56,785 bases of DNA from Photobacterium chitinilyticum (GTDB taxonomy: Bacteria; Pseudomonadota; Gammaproteobacteria; Enterobacterales; Vibrionaceae). The notes beneath the pieces were generated by a model. That model saw only the letters and a list, made by a program, of their open reading frames with translations, had not been told where the DNA came from and ran no database searches. The stretch covers positions 1-56,785 of the forward strand of contig NZ_RJLM01000019.1 of the NCBI RefSeq assembly GCF_004104355.1, written 5' to 3'. The translations under genes and the position numbers were made by a program. Positions 1-8,327 of this stretch are shown here, piece after piece (positions within the stretch are counted from its first letter, which is position 1; every line of letters starts with the position of its first letter).

Positions 1-25
1 AACAGTAAGCTGTTTATCACCGTGT

Positions 26-102
26 GGAGCGGTAGTTCAGTTGGTTAGAATACCGGCCTGTCACGCCGGGGGTCGCGGGTTCGAGTCCCGTCCGCTCCGC
101 CA
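26..102 (+). tRNA. tRNA-Asp (anticodon GTC)
   Basis: This 77-nt cloverleaf has acceptor arms GGAGCGG and CCGCTCC, discriminator G and an encoded CCA at 100-102. The anticodon loop CTGTCAC places GTC at 60-62, which reads Asp codons. The T arm contains GTTCGAG. It is followed by tRNA-Trp; an Asp-Trp pair is a common tail of gammaproteobacterial rRNA operons, so 5S rRNA probably lies just upstream of the window (inference). Confidence 0.97.
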
Positions 103-206
103 CTTTATTTGAAGGGTTCGCCCTTCGGTCGAATGAGTCCCGCTTGAACGCAAGCCCGGCCGTTCCGCCACTTATTCAGACATAGTTAAGTCTTTAAAAT
201 AGCTAC
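103..206 (+). other. tRNA-Asp/tRNA-Trp spacer with a tRNA-3'-end-like relic and two hairpins
   Basis: The spacer holds a perfect 6-bp hairpin with a TTCG loop (111-126) and a 5-bp hairpin, arms GCTTG and CAAGC (142-155). Around the second hairpin are pieces matching the 3' end of the upstream tRNA: GAGTCCCG at 135-142 and a CCG-TTCCGCCACTT block at 160-173, which mirror the T arm and CCA end of tRNA-Asp. It looks like a tRNA 3' half interrupted by a small hairpin. It is presumably removed during processing of the primary transcript. Confidence 0.6.
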
Positions 207-283
<77 letters not shown>

Positions 284-290
284 CTTTCGA

Positions 291-320
291 AAGCCTCGAC
301 AGAAATGTCGGGGCTTTTTT
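291..320 (+). terminator. Intrinsic terminator of the Asp-Trp tRNA transcript
   Basis: An 11-bp stem (AAGCCTCGACA with TGTCGGGGCTT, one G:T pair) has a GAAA loop and is followed by a run of six T. It sits eight bases after tRNA-Trp. Confidence 0.9.
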
Positions 321-380
321 GCGTCTGTTACTCACCAAAGACTCGTATTTTTCATTATAACTTCTCTTATGTGGGCTTAA

Positions 381-412
381 TTGTGATTTTGTGATTTTGT
401 GATTTTGTGATC
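381..412 (+). repeat. Four tandem copies of an 8-bp unit, TTGTGATT
   Basis: Three exact copies of TTGTGATT are followed by TTGTGATC, with a further TTGTGATT at 425-432. The array lies in the roughly 265-bp non-coding stretch between the tRNA terminator and the DUF1904 gene. The rest of that stretch is AT-rich and I see no clear promoter in it. Confidence 0.85.
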
Positions 413-585
413 TTGGTTCAGGTGTTGTGATTCTATTTTATCTTCAACTTATTAGCGTTAGAGCTGCTAAAATTGACACTTATATATTGAAATAAAACGC
501 CTGCAAGAGCACAGAAATAGATGCGCAGCACGTGATATCAGTGGTATCTTGTTGGCTTTCAGCAGCGAGCTATTTGGGAGTAGAC

Positions 586-921
586 ATGCCGCATCTTCGT
601 TTCCGTGATGTAGAATTTGATACCGTAAAGTCACTATCGACAGCATTAGTTGATGACCTTCAGCCCCTGATGGCTTGTCCTCGCGAAGATTTCACTTTAG
701 AGCATATATCGACAACCTTCATTTTTGACGGTGAGGTTTCCTTCGCGTACCCGTTTGTCGAGGTACTCTGGTTTGACCGCGGACAAGAAGTACAAGATCA
801 GGTAGCCCGACATATTACAGATGCCGTCCGGAATGCTTTGGAAGCGCCGGAGCAGGATGTTGCTGTTATTTTTACCGCACTGACACCAACCGCTTATTAC
901 GATAACGGCGAGCATTACTAA
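586..921 (+). CDS. DUF1904 family protein
   Basis: A 111-residue protein beginning MPHLRFRDV. I chose the ATG at 586 because GGGAG at 576-580 is a good ribosome-binding site and the next start upstream (GTG at 532) has none. It resembles the DUF1904 family, small soluble proteins of unknown function in Vibrionaceae and relatives. A proposed likeness to the tautomerase fold comes from memory and was not tested here. There is no signal peptide or membrane segment. The next gene, on the same strand, begins 75 bases downstream. Confidence 0.75.
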   Translation: MPHLRFRDVEFDTVKSLSTALVDDLQPLMACPREDFTLEHISTTFIFDGEVSFAYPFVEVLWFDRGQEVQDQVARHITDAVRNALEAPEQDVAVIFTALTPTAYYDNGEHY

Positions 922-996
922 CTCGCTAGATTTCTTCTCTGATTTATATGGCAGCCCTGCTGCCAGGGGTTGTTTTGTTTCAAAAAGGTGGTATGG

Positions 997-1842
997 ATGA
1001 CGCGGTATGCAAAAGTCGCTGCAGGATTGGGAGTCGTCGCAGGGGTGTTAGGAGTCAGCGCATTTAACTGGTCGTTTGACGTTGCTAATACGCCTGAAGT
1101 TAGTGCCAATGTACTGGCACCACAGTTTTCTTATCGCTGTATTGAAAGTGCGATTGCGCGCCCTTTGGATACGGACGGAGAATTTACTGTCTCGGTGTGG
1201 AATATATATAAGCAGCAAAGAGAAAACTGGCGTACTGCACTGGAGTCATTTTCACAAGACAGCGAACTGGTTTTGTTACAAGAAGCGAGTTTGAATACTG
1301 ACTTACGTGATTACTTAGACGACTCTGTATGGAAAGTTCGTATGGCTAATGCTTTTAAGTTTATGAACACGCCTGCGGGTGTTATGAACTTATCGAGTGT
1401 GAATGCCAAGAGTACTTGTGCTTATCTAGCGATGGAGCCTTGGCTGCGCTTGCCTAAATCGGCACTACTGTCCGAGTTTGCTCTTTCTGATGGCAGTACA
1501 CTTATCGTGGTTAACTTGCATGGTGTGAACTTCGCTGTGGGTCTCGATGAATATCAGGAGCAATTAGATAGTCTGCGTGCCGTGTTGGGAGTCCATTCAG
1601 GACCGATTATTTTAGCTGGTGACTTTAACACTTGGCGTCAGGCCAGAATTGAAGTTGTAAATCGTTTTGCTGAGAGTTTGGGACTGCGCGATGTTCAACT
1701 CAGAAAGGATCAGCGGATCAAGGTGTTTGGTAAGCCCTTGGATCACTTGTATTACCGTGATCTACGGCTGGTGAGAGCAGAGGCACCGAAAACCGATGCC
1801 TCTGATCACAACCCCATTATTGCCAGCTTTAGGCTGCAATGA
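997..1842 (+). CDS. Endonuclease/exonuclease/phosphatase-family protein, YafD-like (UPF0294)
   Basis: 281 residues. The ATG at 997 is chosen because AAGGTGG at 985-991 precedes it; a TTG at 970 is less likely. An N-terminal hydrophobic segment (about residues 5-25) looks like a signal anchor. The rest has the EEP fold: the Asn-bearing strand SVWNIYK, LLQEAS with the metal-binding Glu, AGDFNTW near residue 205, and the closing SDHNPI motif with the catalytic His. Members hydrolyse phosphodiester or phosphate bonds; the substrate of YafD is unknown to me. Its end overlaps the convergent Yip1 gene by 14 bases. Confidence 0.85.
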   Translation: MTRYAKVAAGLGVVAGVLGVSAFNWSFDVANTPEVSANVLAPQFSYRCIESAIARPLDTDGEFTVSVWNIYKQQRENWRTALESFSQDSELVLLQEASLNTDLRDYLDDSVWKVRMANAFKFMNTPAGVMNLSSVNAKSTCAYLAMEPWLRLPKSALLSEFALSDGSTLIVVNLHGVNFAVGLDEYQEQLDSLRAVLGVHSGPIILAGDFNTWRQARIEVVNRFAESLGLRDVQLRKDQRIKVFGKPLDHLYYRDLRLVRAEAPKTDASDHNPIIASFRLQ

Positions 1843-2518
1843 TCATGATTGGCCAAACAATAAGTGTGAGTAGCCAGGGTAGGCAAGCAACGACAATTGA
1901 TTTGGCTCGATCATAATCTGTCCATGCCGTAATAGCTGCATAAGTTAGTGCGATATACCATGGTGCCAGTAAAGGAATAGTGGCAGAAAAGGATGCCCAT
2001 GGATTGTTCATTGGCAGTTTTATCAGGCCATTCAAGCTGTTCAGGTCTGCGGCATTTGGCAGGATATTACTGCTGTTAAACATGATGTTGATATAACTGG
2101 CAAAGTCGCCAATCACTGTCGGTAGCATGATAAAGCATGATGCCGCTAACCACTTGCCGTAGCTGTGCTTATATTGATTGCCCTTGGTTGCCAAATGTAG
2201 CCATAGAGCCAGCACAAATATACAAAGCGTACGCCCGCCAATATCACCGATTACCTCACGTGCCAGCAGAGCTTCCTTGGTCAGCCATGATTCCTCTATT
2301 TGCTGATTTGCATTTACGAACTGAGTCATCAGCTCCTGCTGTAACCAGACCATATCTACATTACCGAAATAGCTGTTCCAGAGGAAAAAAGGCCCAAGAA
2401 TAGCGATTAGATAGGGTAATACTGCCCACTTGGGGTGCTCATAGATAGCTGCAAAGCAGTCGATTGGAGAGCGAAAAGCATCGAGTACTGCTGCGAATAT
2501 ATTTTTAGACGGCGTCAT
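1829..2518 (-). CDS. Yip1-domain membrane protein
   Basis: 229 residues with about five hydrophobic segments and an N-terminal soluble stretch with FRSPIDCFAAIYEHPKW, which resembles the bacterial YIP1 family (DUF1282-like). Function is unknown; it should sit in the inner membrane. Its ATG overlaps the mltD stop by four bases (ATGA), so the two are probably translationally coupled. Its 3' end overlaps the yafD-like gene on the other strand. Confidence 0.8.
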   Translation of the reverse strand: MTPSKNIFAAVLDAFRSPIDCFAAIYEHPKWAVLPYLIAILGPFFLWNSYFGNVDMVWLQQELMTQFVNANQQIEESWLTKEALLAREVIGDIGGRTLCIFVLALWLHLATKGNQYKHSYGKWLAASCFIMLPTVIGDFASYINIMFNSSNILPNAADLNSLNGLIKLPMNNPWASFSATIPLLAPWYIALTYAAITAWTDYDRAKSIVVACLPWLLTLIVWPIMIIAA

Positions 2519-4077
2519 ACACTGACCTTAGTAACATCTACGTATAGTTTTAATTTCTGTCCGGGTTTAAGGTATTTCTGACCTTTGATCTGATTCCATT
2601 TTACAACGTCAGATACTTTTACTTTATAACGTTGGGCAATGGCACTCAGATTATCACCGGAGCGTACCTTGTAATACACCGTACGAATTACAGCGCCAGA
2701 CTGGCTGTCTTTCCATAGGGTCAGCTTTTTCCCGACACGGAGCGGTTTGTTTTTGCTAAAGCCGTTCCACTTGGTGATTTGGTCGATAGATACTTTCTGG
2801 CTGCGGGCGATGGTCCACAAGCTGTCACCTGATTTCACCTCGTAGGTTGTACGATAGCCACTGCCATGGCTCTTTTGGGTTCGTGTCGCTAACTGGGCAG
2901 AAATACTGTCGCCGTCTTGCATGGCTACAGGAATAAGGATATGGCGGCCAACACGGATACTGCTGCCGGTCATATTGTTTGCACGCTGTATCTGCTTGGT
3001 TGTGGTCTTATACTTTTGAGCCAGTACGCTAAGTGTATCGCCGGATTTCACCCGGTAGCGAACTACTTTCATTCCTTGGCGGCCATTACTTGTAAACTGA
3101 CGATTAAAGCGATCTACTTTGTCGATTGGAAGAAGGAGGTGATTAGGACCGTCTGGTGATGTTGCCCAATGGTTATAAGCAGGGTTGAGGCTTTGAAGAT
3201 CTTTGAGTTTAATGCCGGCGTAGTTGGCGGCCATCGCCAGATCCATCTGTGTTCCCGGTTTGACGAGCTCAACTACGGGCTTGTTGGCGATAGACGGTAT
3301 GGTTATACCGTATTTCTTTTGGTTTTTGATCACGTCAGCGACAGCAAGCAGTTTTGGTACGTAGCCGCTGGTTTCTTTCGGGAGATCCAGTGACCAGAAA
3401 TCAGTAGGCTTTCCGGCTGCGCGGTTTTTACGGATAGCCCGGAACACTCGTCCTTCCCCCGTGTTGTATGCAGCAAGTGCATGAAGCCAGTCGCCATCAA
3501 ACTTTCGGTTCAGGTATTCAAGTAAATCCAGTGCTGCCTGGGTGGACTCGACAACATCTCGGCGACCGTCATACCACCAATTTTGTTCTAGCCCGAAGCG
3601 ACGGCCGGTATCAGGAATAATTTGCCATAGCCCAGCTGCTCGACCGTGAGAATAGGCAAATTGGTCAAAAGAGCTTTCAACAATAGGAAGCAAGGCGAGT
3701 TCAAGTGGAAGATTACGTTTTTCTATTTCTTCGGTGATGTAGTATAAAAAGGGTTCTGCACGCTCGGCAACGGTTTTGAGGTGGCCGGGATAGCGGAGGT
3801 ACCAGTTTCGGTAGTACTTTACCTGTTTATTCTCAGGAATATCAGCAGCTAGCTGCATGGTAATGCGCTGCCAAACATCATCTTGTTCCTGAGGTGTTAT
3901 GACTATTACCTGTTCGGTGATAACAGGCTTAGTTGTATCTTTCTGCGTCGAAACGGCAGGCGTTTGTACGGGAGATTCTTCTTTCTTGTTAGTTGTGTTT
4001 GCTTGTTCTTCTACTGTATTTGTAATTTGGCAACCAGCCAGTAAAAGCGCACTCGCTAAAAAAAATCGGGATTTCAT
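2515..4077 (-). CDS. mltD: Membrane-bound lytic murein transglycosylase D
   Basis: A 520-residue lipoprotein that cleaves the glycan strands of peptidoglycan, leaving 1,6-anhydro ends. The signal sequence ends in the lipobox LLAGC, with acylated Cys16. The SLT domain covers about residues 105-230, with the catalytic Glu in PIVESSFDQ (E134) and the family motif AAGLWQIIP. Three LysM repeats follow (about 340-385, 412-455 and 467-512), each opening with a SGD turn, and bind peptidoglycan. AGGCAGGT precedes the ATG at a good distance. It sits beside gloB, as in other enteric and vibrio genomes. Confidence 0.97.
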   Translation of the reverse strand: MKSRFFLASALLLAGCQITNTVEEQANTTNKKEESPVQTPAVSTQKDTTKPVITEQVIVITPQEQDDVWQRITMQLAADIPENKQVKYYRNWYLRYPGHLKTVAERAEPFLYYITEEIEKRNLPLELALLPIVESSFDQFAYSHGRAAGLWQIIPDTGRRFGLEQNWWYDGRRDVVESTQAALDLLEYLNRKFDGDWLHALAAYNTGEGRVFRAIRKNRAAGKPTDFWSLDLPKETSGYVPKLLAVADVIKNQKKYGITIPSIANKPVVELVKPGTQMDLAMAANYAGIKLKDLQSLNPAYNHWATSPDGPNHLLLPIDKVDRFNRQFTSNGRQGMKVVRYRVKSGDTLSVLAQKYKTTTKQIQRANNMTGSSIRVGRHILIPVAMQDGDSISAQLATRTQKSHGSGYRTTYEVKSGDSLWTIARSQKVSIDQITKWNGFSKNKPLRVGKKLTLWKDSQSGAVIRTVYYKVRSGDNLSAIAQRYKVKVSDVVKWNQIKGQKYLKPGQKLKLYVDVTKVSV

Positions 4078-4147
4078 GAAACCTGCCTAAAGCCAAAATA
4101 GTTGGTGATAATACTTGTCCAACTACCTTGGAGACAAGTGACGCAGG

Positions 4148-4906
4148 TCAAAATTTGTCTTTCCAACGACGCAGTGCAGCGAAGGTCTCCAGATCACTGT
4201 CGTCAAACGCCTTATCTGCAACGGATTTTTTGATACTTGCCTGATCACAACGTAAAAACGGATTAATTAATTTTTCTTGTCTTAATGTCGATGGGATCGT
4301 GCTGATGCCCTGCGCTCGTAGTCGGCTAACATCTTCACGGTAACGTTGCAAATGCGGGTTGTCCTGTTCGGCAACTAACGCAAAGGCGATGTTGCTGCTA
4401 GTGTATTCATGGGCACAGTAGACTTTGGTTTCGTCTGGCAGTGCGGCGATTTTCTGTAGCGAGTTGAACATTTGTGCTGGCGTGCCTTCAAATAAGCGAC
4501 CGCATCCGCCAGAGAATAAGGTATCACCACAAAAGAGTTTCTCGTCTCCGACATAAGCGATATGGCCTGCCGTGTGGCCTGGGACACCCAGCACCATAAA
4601 GCGCTCGCCAAAAATTTCCACCTGGTCGCCGTCCTCGACAGACTGAGAAACGCCGGGAATCGGTTCTGCTGAAGGAGCAACGATATTGACATGTGGGAAG
4701 GCGCGCTTGAGCTCACTGATCCCACCAATGTGATCGTGATGGTGATGGGTAACTAAAATGGCATCAAGGGTGAGTTGTTGTTCTTTTAACACCTTGATTA
4801 CTGGCGTTGCATCACCGGGATCAACGACGACACAATGTTTATCTGGACTGTGAATCAGCCAGATGTAATTGTCATTGAATGCAGGTATGCTTTTAACTGT
4901 AAGCAT
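4148..4906 (-). CDS. gloB: Hydroxyacylglutathione hydrolase (glyoxalase II)
   Basis: A 252-residue metallo-beta-lactamase-fold enzyme that hydrolyses S-lactoylglutathione to lactate and glutathione, the second step of methylglyoxal detoxification in the cytoplasm. The binuclear metal motif THHHHDH is at residues 53-59, and HTAGH and [13 protein letters not shown] follow. The C-terminal glutathione-binding domain ends in LRRWKD. GGAGA lies in front of the start. The gene is divergent from yafS across a 39-base gap. Confidence 0.97.
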   Translation of the reverse strand: MLTVKSIPAFNDNYIWLIHSPDKHCVVVDPGDATPVIKVLKEQQLTLDAILVTHHHHDHIGGISELKRAFPHVNIVAPSAEPIPGVSQSVEDGDQVEIFGERFMVLGVPGHTAGHIAYVGDEKLFCGDTLFSGGCGRLFEGTPAQMFNSLQKIAALPDETKVYCAHEYTSSNIAFALVAEQDNPHLQRYREDVSRLRAQGISTIPSTLRQEKLINPFLRCDQASIKKSVADKAFDDSDLETFAALRRWKDKF

Positions 4907-4945
4907 GTAATTTGTCTCCAGCCTTTAGGTGTTGAGCAATAACTT

Positions 4946-5713
4946 ATGAAGCCAGCCCGCACATTAACAGATATTCAATCACCACATACCTGGTCACAAG
5001 TCGCCAATGGTGAATGGGCGGCTGAGCTGCTTCAGGCCCAGCTTGATGAATGGTGGCCCAAGTTATTCGGCTACCATATGTTAAAGCTGGGCGGGTTAAG
5101 CTGTGAGCTCGCCAGTGGTCATTGTAACATCCAACATCAGATTTGCATTGATAAGTTCAATCCACTGCATAATGTGATAGCCGACCATTTTGCCCTGCCT
5201 TTCGTGGAGAAGTCTTTTGACGCCTGTGTGATCACCCATCAACTTGATTATTGCTCCGACCCACACCGGTTGCTGCGAGAGGTAGACCGCGTGATGGTAG
5301 ATGATGGTTATATATTGCTAAGTGGTTATAACCCTGTAAGTATTCTTGGCATGCGTGGGCTGCTGCCCTGGAACCGGAAGCGATACCCGTGGAAAGGGCG
5401 GATGTTTATGCCGATGCGAGTGAAGGACTGGCTGGGGGTATTGAACTACGAGGTAGTTTTCCATGAGAACTTTGCTGTTTTACCGGCAACCAGACACCAG
5501 GCCTGTTTGGCCTGGGCAGAAAGTGTCCTGTCGGAGGCTTGTTCATCGATAGGAAGCATGTACCTAATAGTTGCTCGCAAGCGGACGGTGCCCCTCAAGC
5601 CAATCAAGCCGACCTGGAAGCTACGGCGTCAACTTGCGCCGCTAGGACTTAACTGTCGGACCAAGGCAAGTCAGAAAGTGAAAGGTGCGTGCTCCAGCTT
5701 GCCTGTGAAATGA
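4946..5713 (+). CDS. yafS: Class I SAM-dependent methyltransferase, YafS family
   Basis: 255 residues with a Methyltransf_11-type core. The region around residues 70-115 (ADHFALPFVEKSFDACVITHQLDY) matches motifs II to IV, though motif I is weak (LGGLSCELASGHC). No substrate is established for YafS. The position between gloB and rnhA is the same as in E. coli. The gene converges with rnhA, leaving three bases between the two stop codons. Confidence 0.85.
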   Translation: MKPARTLTDIQSPHTWSQVANGEWAAELLQAQLDEWWPKLFGYHMLKLGGLSCELASGHCNIQHQICIDKFNPLHNVIADHFALPFVEKSFDACVITHQLDYCSDPHRLLREVDRVMVDDGYILLSGYNPVSILGMRGLLPWNRKRYPWKGRMFMPMRVKDWLGVLNYEVVFHENFAVLPATRHQACLAWAESVLSEACSSIGSMYLIVARKRTVPLKPIKPTWKLRRQLAPLGLNCRTKASQKVKGACSSLPVK

Positions 5714-5716
5714 TGC

Positions 5717-6178
5717 CTATGCCTTGTAGCCGTTATCATCCTGGCTTGGCGATTCTGCAGCAGCACGTGCCAGATCGTCGCAGCGCTCATTTTCAGGATG
5801 ACCAGCATGGCCTTTTACCCAGTGCCAGGAGACTTGATGGCGTTGGGTTTCTGTATCGAGACGTTGCCAGAGATCGGCATTTTTTACCGGTTTTTTATCT
5901 GCGGTCTTCCAGCCTCGCTTCTTCCAGTTGTGGATCCATTGTGTGATCCCCTGGCGGACATATTGACTGTCGGTCGTGAGATTAACCTGGCAGGATTCTC
6001 TTAGGCTTGATAAACCGACAATAGCAGCCAGAAGTTCCATTCTGTTATTTGTAGTCATGTAAAAGCCATCGCTGAGCTCTTTTTCATGTTGCTTGTACCG
6101 CAATACGGTACCATAACCACCAGGCCCCGGGTTACCCAGGCAAGAACCGTCGGTGAAAATCTCTACCTGCTTCGTCAT
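5717..6178 (-). CDS. rnhA: Ribonuclease HI
   Basis: A 153-residue enzyme that cuts the RNA strand of RNA-DNA hybrids, removing R-loops and primers. The start is ATG at 6178 ([12 protein letters not shown]); with it, the catalytic residues fall at D10, E48, D70 and D134 with H124, exactly the E. coli numbering. The open frame continues upstream, but that extension would run into the dnaQ gene and is not expected in this family. It is divergent from dnaQ with a 51-base gap, as in many gammaproteobacteria. Confidence 0.97.
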   Translation of the reverse strand: MTKQVEIFTDGSCLGNPGPGGYGTVLRYKQHEKELSDGFYMTTNNRMELLAAIVGLSSLRESCQVNLTTDSQYVRQGITQWIHNWKKRGWKTADKKPVKNADLWQRLDTETQRHQVSWHWVKGHAGHPENERCDDLARAAAESPSQDDNGYKA

Positions 6179-6229
6179 ATTTGGTAGTATTCGCTTTAGG
6201 AAAAACTTTAGTCTGACACAATCGCTACT

Positions 6230-6961
6230 ATGAAAGCTACTAACGAACGTATTATCGTATTTGATACCGAAACAACCGGTATGAATATGACCGGTCCTCA
6301 CTATGAAGGCCACCGTATTATCGAAATCGGCGCGGTTGAAATTATCAATCGCAAACTGACGGGTAATAGTTTCCACGTTTACATCAAACCGGATCGTGCG
6401 ATCGATGCGGAAGCCGTTGATGTCCACGGTATTACTGATGAGTTTTTGTTCGATAAGCCGACCTATCGAGAAATCCATGAAGAGTTCATGGAGTTTATTC
6501 GCGGGGCAGAGATCGTTGCTCACAACGCCCCCTTTGATACCGGCTTTATGGACTACGAGTTCAGGAAACTGGATCCGTCAATAGGCAAGACCGAAGACTT
6601 CTGCAAGGTGACTGATACCCTGGAGATGGCCAAACGGCTGTTTCCGGGAAAAAGAAACAACCTTGATGTGCTGTGTTCGCGATACGGTATAGATAACTCG
6701 CACCGTACCCTGCACGGGGCATTGCTCGATGCCGAGATCCTGGCTGATGTATACCTGCTGATGACTGGTGGCCAGACATCGTTGGCGCTCAGTGCCGGCA
6801 GCGAAGAAAGTGATATCGGTACAGAAAGTGCGATCCGCCGACTGGCTTCGGGCAGAAAATCATTAAAGATCATTAGGGCATCGGCCGATGAAATACAAGC
6901 GCATGAATCGCGTTTGGATCTTATCGAGAAAAAAGGTGACGTCTCGCTGTGGCGTCAATAG
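6230..6961 (+). CDS. dnaQ: DNA polymerase III epsilon subunit (proofreading exonuclease)
   Basis: A 243-residue 3'-to-5' exonuclease of the replicative polymerase core, partner of the alpha and theta subunits. The DEDDh residues are D12 and E14 (VFDTETTG), D103 (NAPFDTGF), H162 (HRTLHGA) and D167. The C-terminal tail would contact the polymerase. Divergent from rnhA. The following TIGR03503 gene begins seven bases after the stop and is probably co-transcribed. Confidence 0.97.
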   Translation: MKATNERIIVFDTETTGMNMTGPHYEGHRIIEIGAVEIINRKLTGNSFHVYIKPDRAIDAEAVDVHGITDEFLFDKPTYREIHEEFMEFIRGAEIVAHNAPFDTGFMDYEFRKLDPSIGKTEDFCKVTDTLEMAKRLFPGKRNNLDVLCSRYGIDNSHRTLHGALLDAEILADVYLLMTGGQTSLALSAGSEESDIGTESAIRRLASGRKSLKIIRASADEIQAHESRLDLIEKKGDVSLWRQ

Positions 6962-6968
6962 AGGTGCT

Positions 6969-8210
6969 ATGCGGCGGTTATTATTCCTAGTGATGTTGAT
7001 ACCGGTACTGTCTTGGGCAAAAGACAGTACGGCTATGTCGTGGCTGGATAATCGTTTTCGTATTGATCCAACTGTCGAACAGGTCTCTTTTGTCATCAAA
7101 CGGGAAGATAAAAGTCGGTCGATTGTTTTGGTGCGCCCTGATGGAAAGAAATATTATTCGTGGCGTCATCCAGACAATGTTGCTTGGTACGATGAGCCCG
7201 GAATGGATATTATTTCGATTGAAAATCCTATGCCCGGACCATGGCAAGCTGTCGGTAAAGTGTCTCCTAATAATCAGGTTGTCCTACTATCGAACCTCAA
7301 GCTGACGGTTGAGGATCTGCCCTCAAGGCTTTACCAGTCCGAAACAATTAAATTTACGGCACGCCTTACTCAGAAGGGGCGATTGCTGACGATGCGCGAT
7401 TTCCTGGATCGGGTTAAGTTGTCGGTTATTTTTTACGAATACGTTGAAGATGCCGAAAAGTTGCCTAAAGAAGCATTGCCGAGCCCTATTATTCTGGGGG
7501 AGTTTTCTGACGATGGATTGGCGTTTGATGAAGTTCCGGGTGATGGCGTGTTTACGGTGGCCTTGCCCGTTGCGATCCAGCCGGGGAAATATCGCGTTAA
7601 GATCAATTCAGGTAATGGTATTTTTCTCCGTACTGTTGAACAGCAGGTGTTGGTCTATCCGCCTCCGATGAGGGCAAGCTTTATTCAGGGACGTGGACGG
7701 AGTGAGCCTCATCAGGTTGTGGTTGATACGGAAGAAGGGGCGCTGTTGCCAGGATCGCTTGCTGCCCATATTGTCCAGGTGAATCCTGATGGTGAAGAGA
7801 CTATCAGCCAGCAGCATGCATTTTCGGATGAAGACGGGCTGAAGGTGCGGTTACCCAATGGGAAGGCTCCGGGGCGTTATGCCTGGTCAGGCTGGTTATA
7901 TGCTACTGACAACTTTAACAACCGGGAGCTTATTTTCAGGTTGCCGGAAAACCATTTCGCCGTTATGGCTGAGCTACAGCTGGATCGAAACTTGGAAGAG
8001 TTCAGGTCCCAGCAGGAAGCCAAGGCCAAGCGGGAAGAAATGCTTAAAGTTGAAGCGGAAAAACAAGCTGAGCGCTCGAAGGTGACGAAGATTATCTTGG
8101 GTGCGAACGTGCTGGTGGTCTTGCTGGTCGTTGTGATCGTGTTCTTGTGGCGTAAGCGTAAAATGAAAAAAGTGCTGGAAGAAGATTCACTCGTTGTACC
8201 TGCATCATGA
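6969..8210 (+). CDS. TIGR03503 family membrane-anchored protein, function unknown
   Basis: 413 residues. I start at ATG 6969 because AGAGGTG at 6960-6966 fits and it opens a clear signal peptide (MRRLLFLVMLIPVLSWA). The body is a periplasmic beta-rich region with VPGDGVFTV and PGRYAWSGW, like TIGR03503 proteins of Vibrio and Shewanella. Near the C-terminus a charged coiled coil (about 340-378, rich in E, K and Q) leads into one transmembrane helix (about 382-402) and a short basic tail. It should be anchored in the inner membrane facing the periplasm. Function is unknown. Confidence 0.8.
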   Translation: MRRLLFLVMLIPVLSWAKDSTAMSWLDNRFRIDPTVEQVSFVIKREDKSRSIVLVRPDGKKYYSWRHPDNVAWYDEPGMDIISIENPMPGPWQAVGKVSPNNQVVLLSNLKLTVEDLPSRLYQSETIKFTARLTQKGRLLTMRDFLDRVKLSVIFYEYVEDAEKLPKEALPSPIILGEFSDDGLAFDEVPGDGVFTVALPVAIQPGKYRVKINSGNGIFLRTVEQQVLVYPPPMRASFIQGRGRSEPHQVVVDTEEGALLPGSLAAHIVQVNPDGEETISQQHAFSDEDGLKVRLPNGKAPGRYAWSGWLYATDNFNNRELIFRLPENHFAVMAELQLDRNLEEFRSQQEAKAKREEMLKVEAEKQAERSKVTKIILGANVLVVLLVVVIVFLWRKRKMKKVLEEDSLVVPAS

Positions 8211-8272
8211 TTTGGCTGATATAGAGTTAGGACGATTGGAACCGGCATTGGTTTAGTTTGACATGAATAAAG

Positions 8273-8302
8273 AAAGGGAAGCCATAATGGCTTCCCTTTT
8301 TT
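8273..8302. terminator. Bidirectional terminator between the dnaQ operon and fadE
   Basis: An A-rich left flank, the stem GGGAAGCC/GGCTTCCC extended by AAA/TTT, a short ATAAT loop and a run of six T. Both strands end in a U-run, so it can stop the TIGR03503 and fadE transcripts. Confidence 0.9.
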
Positions 8303-8327
8303 ATGTTGCTAATCTAATAATCGATGA

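Noticed and set aside
473-496. A promoter with TTGACA in front of the DUF1904 gene
   Set aside because: The -35 is perfect, but no -10 lies 16 to 18 bases on; the AT-rich stretch is too close.
5717-6523. An rnhA reading frame extended upstream by 115 residues
   Set aside because: The extension lies antisense to the dnaQ start. The internal ATG at 6178 restores the exact E. coli active-site numbering.
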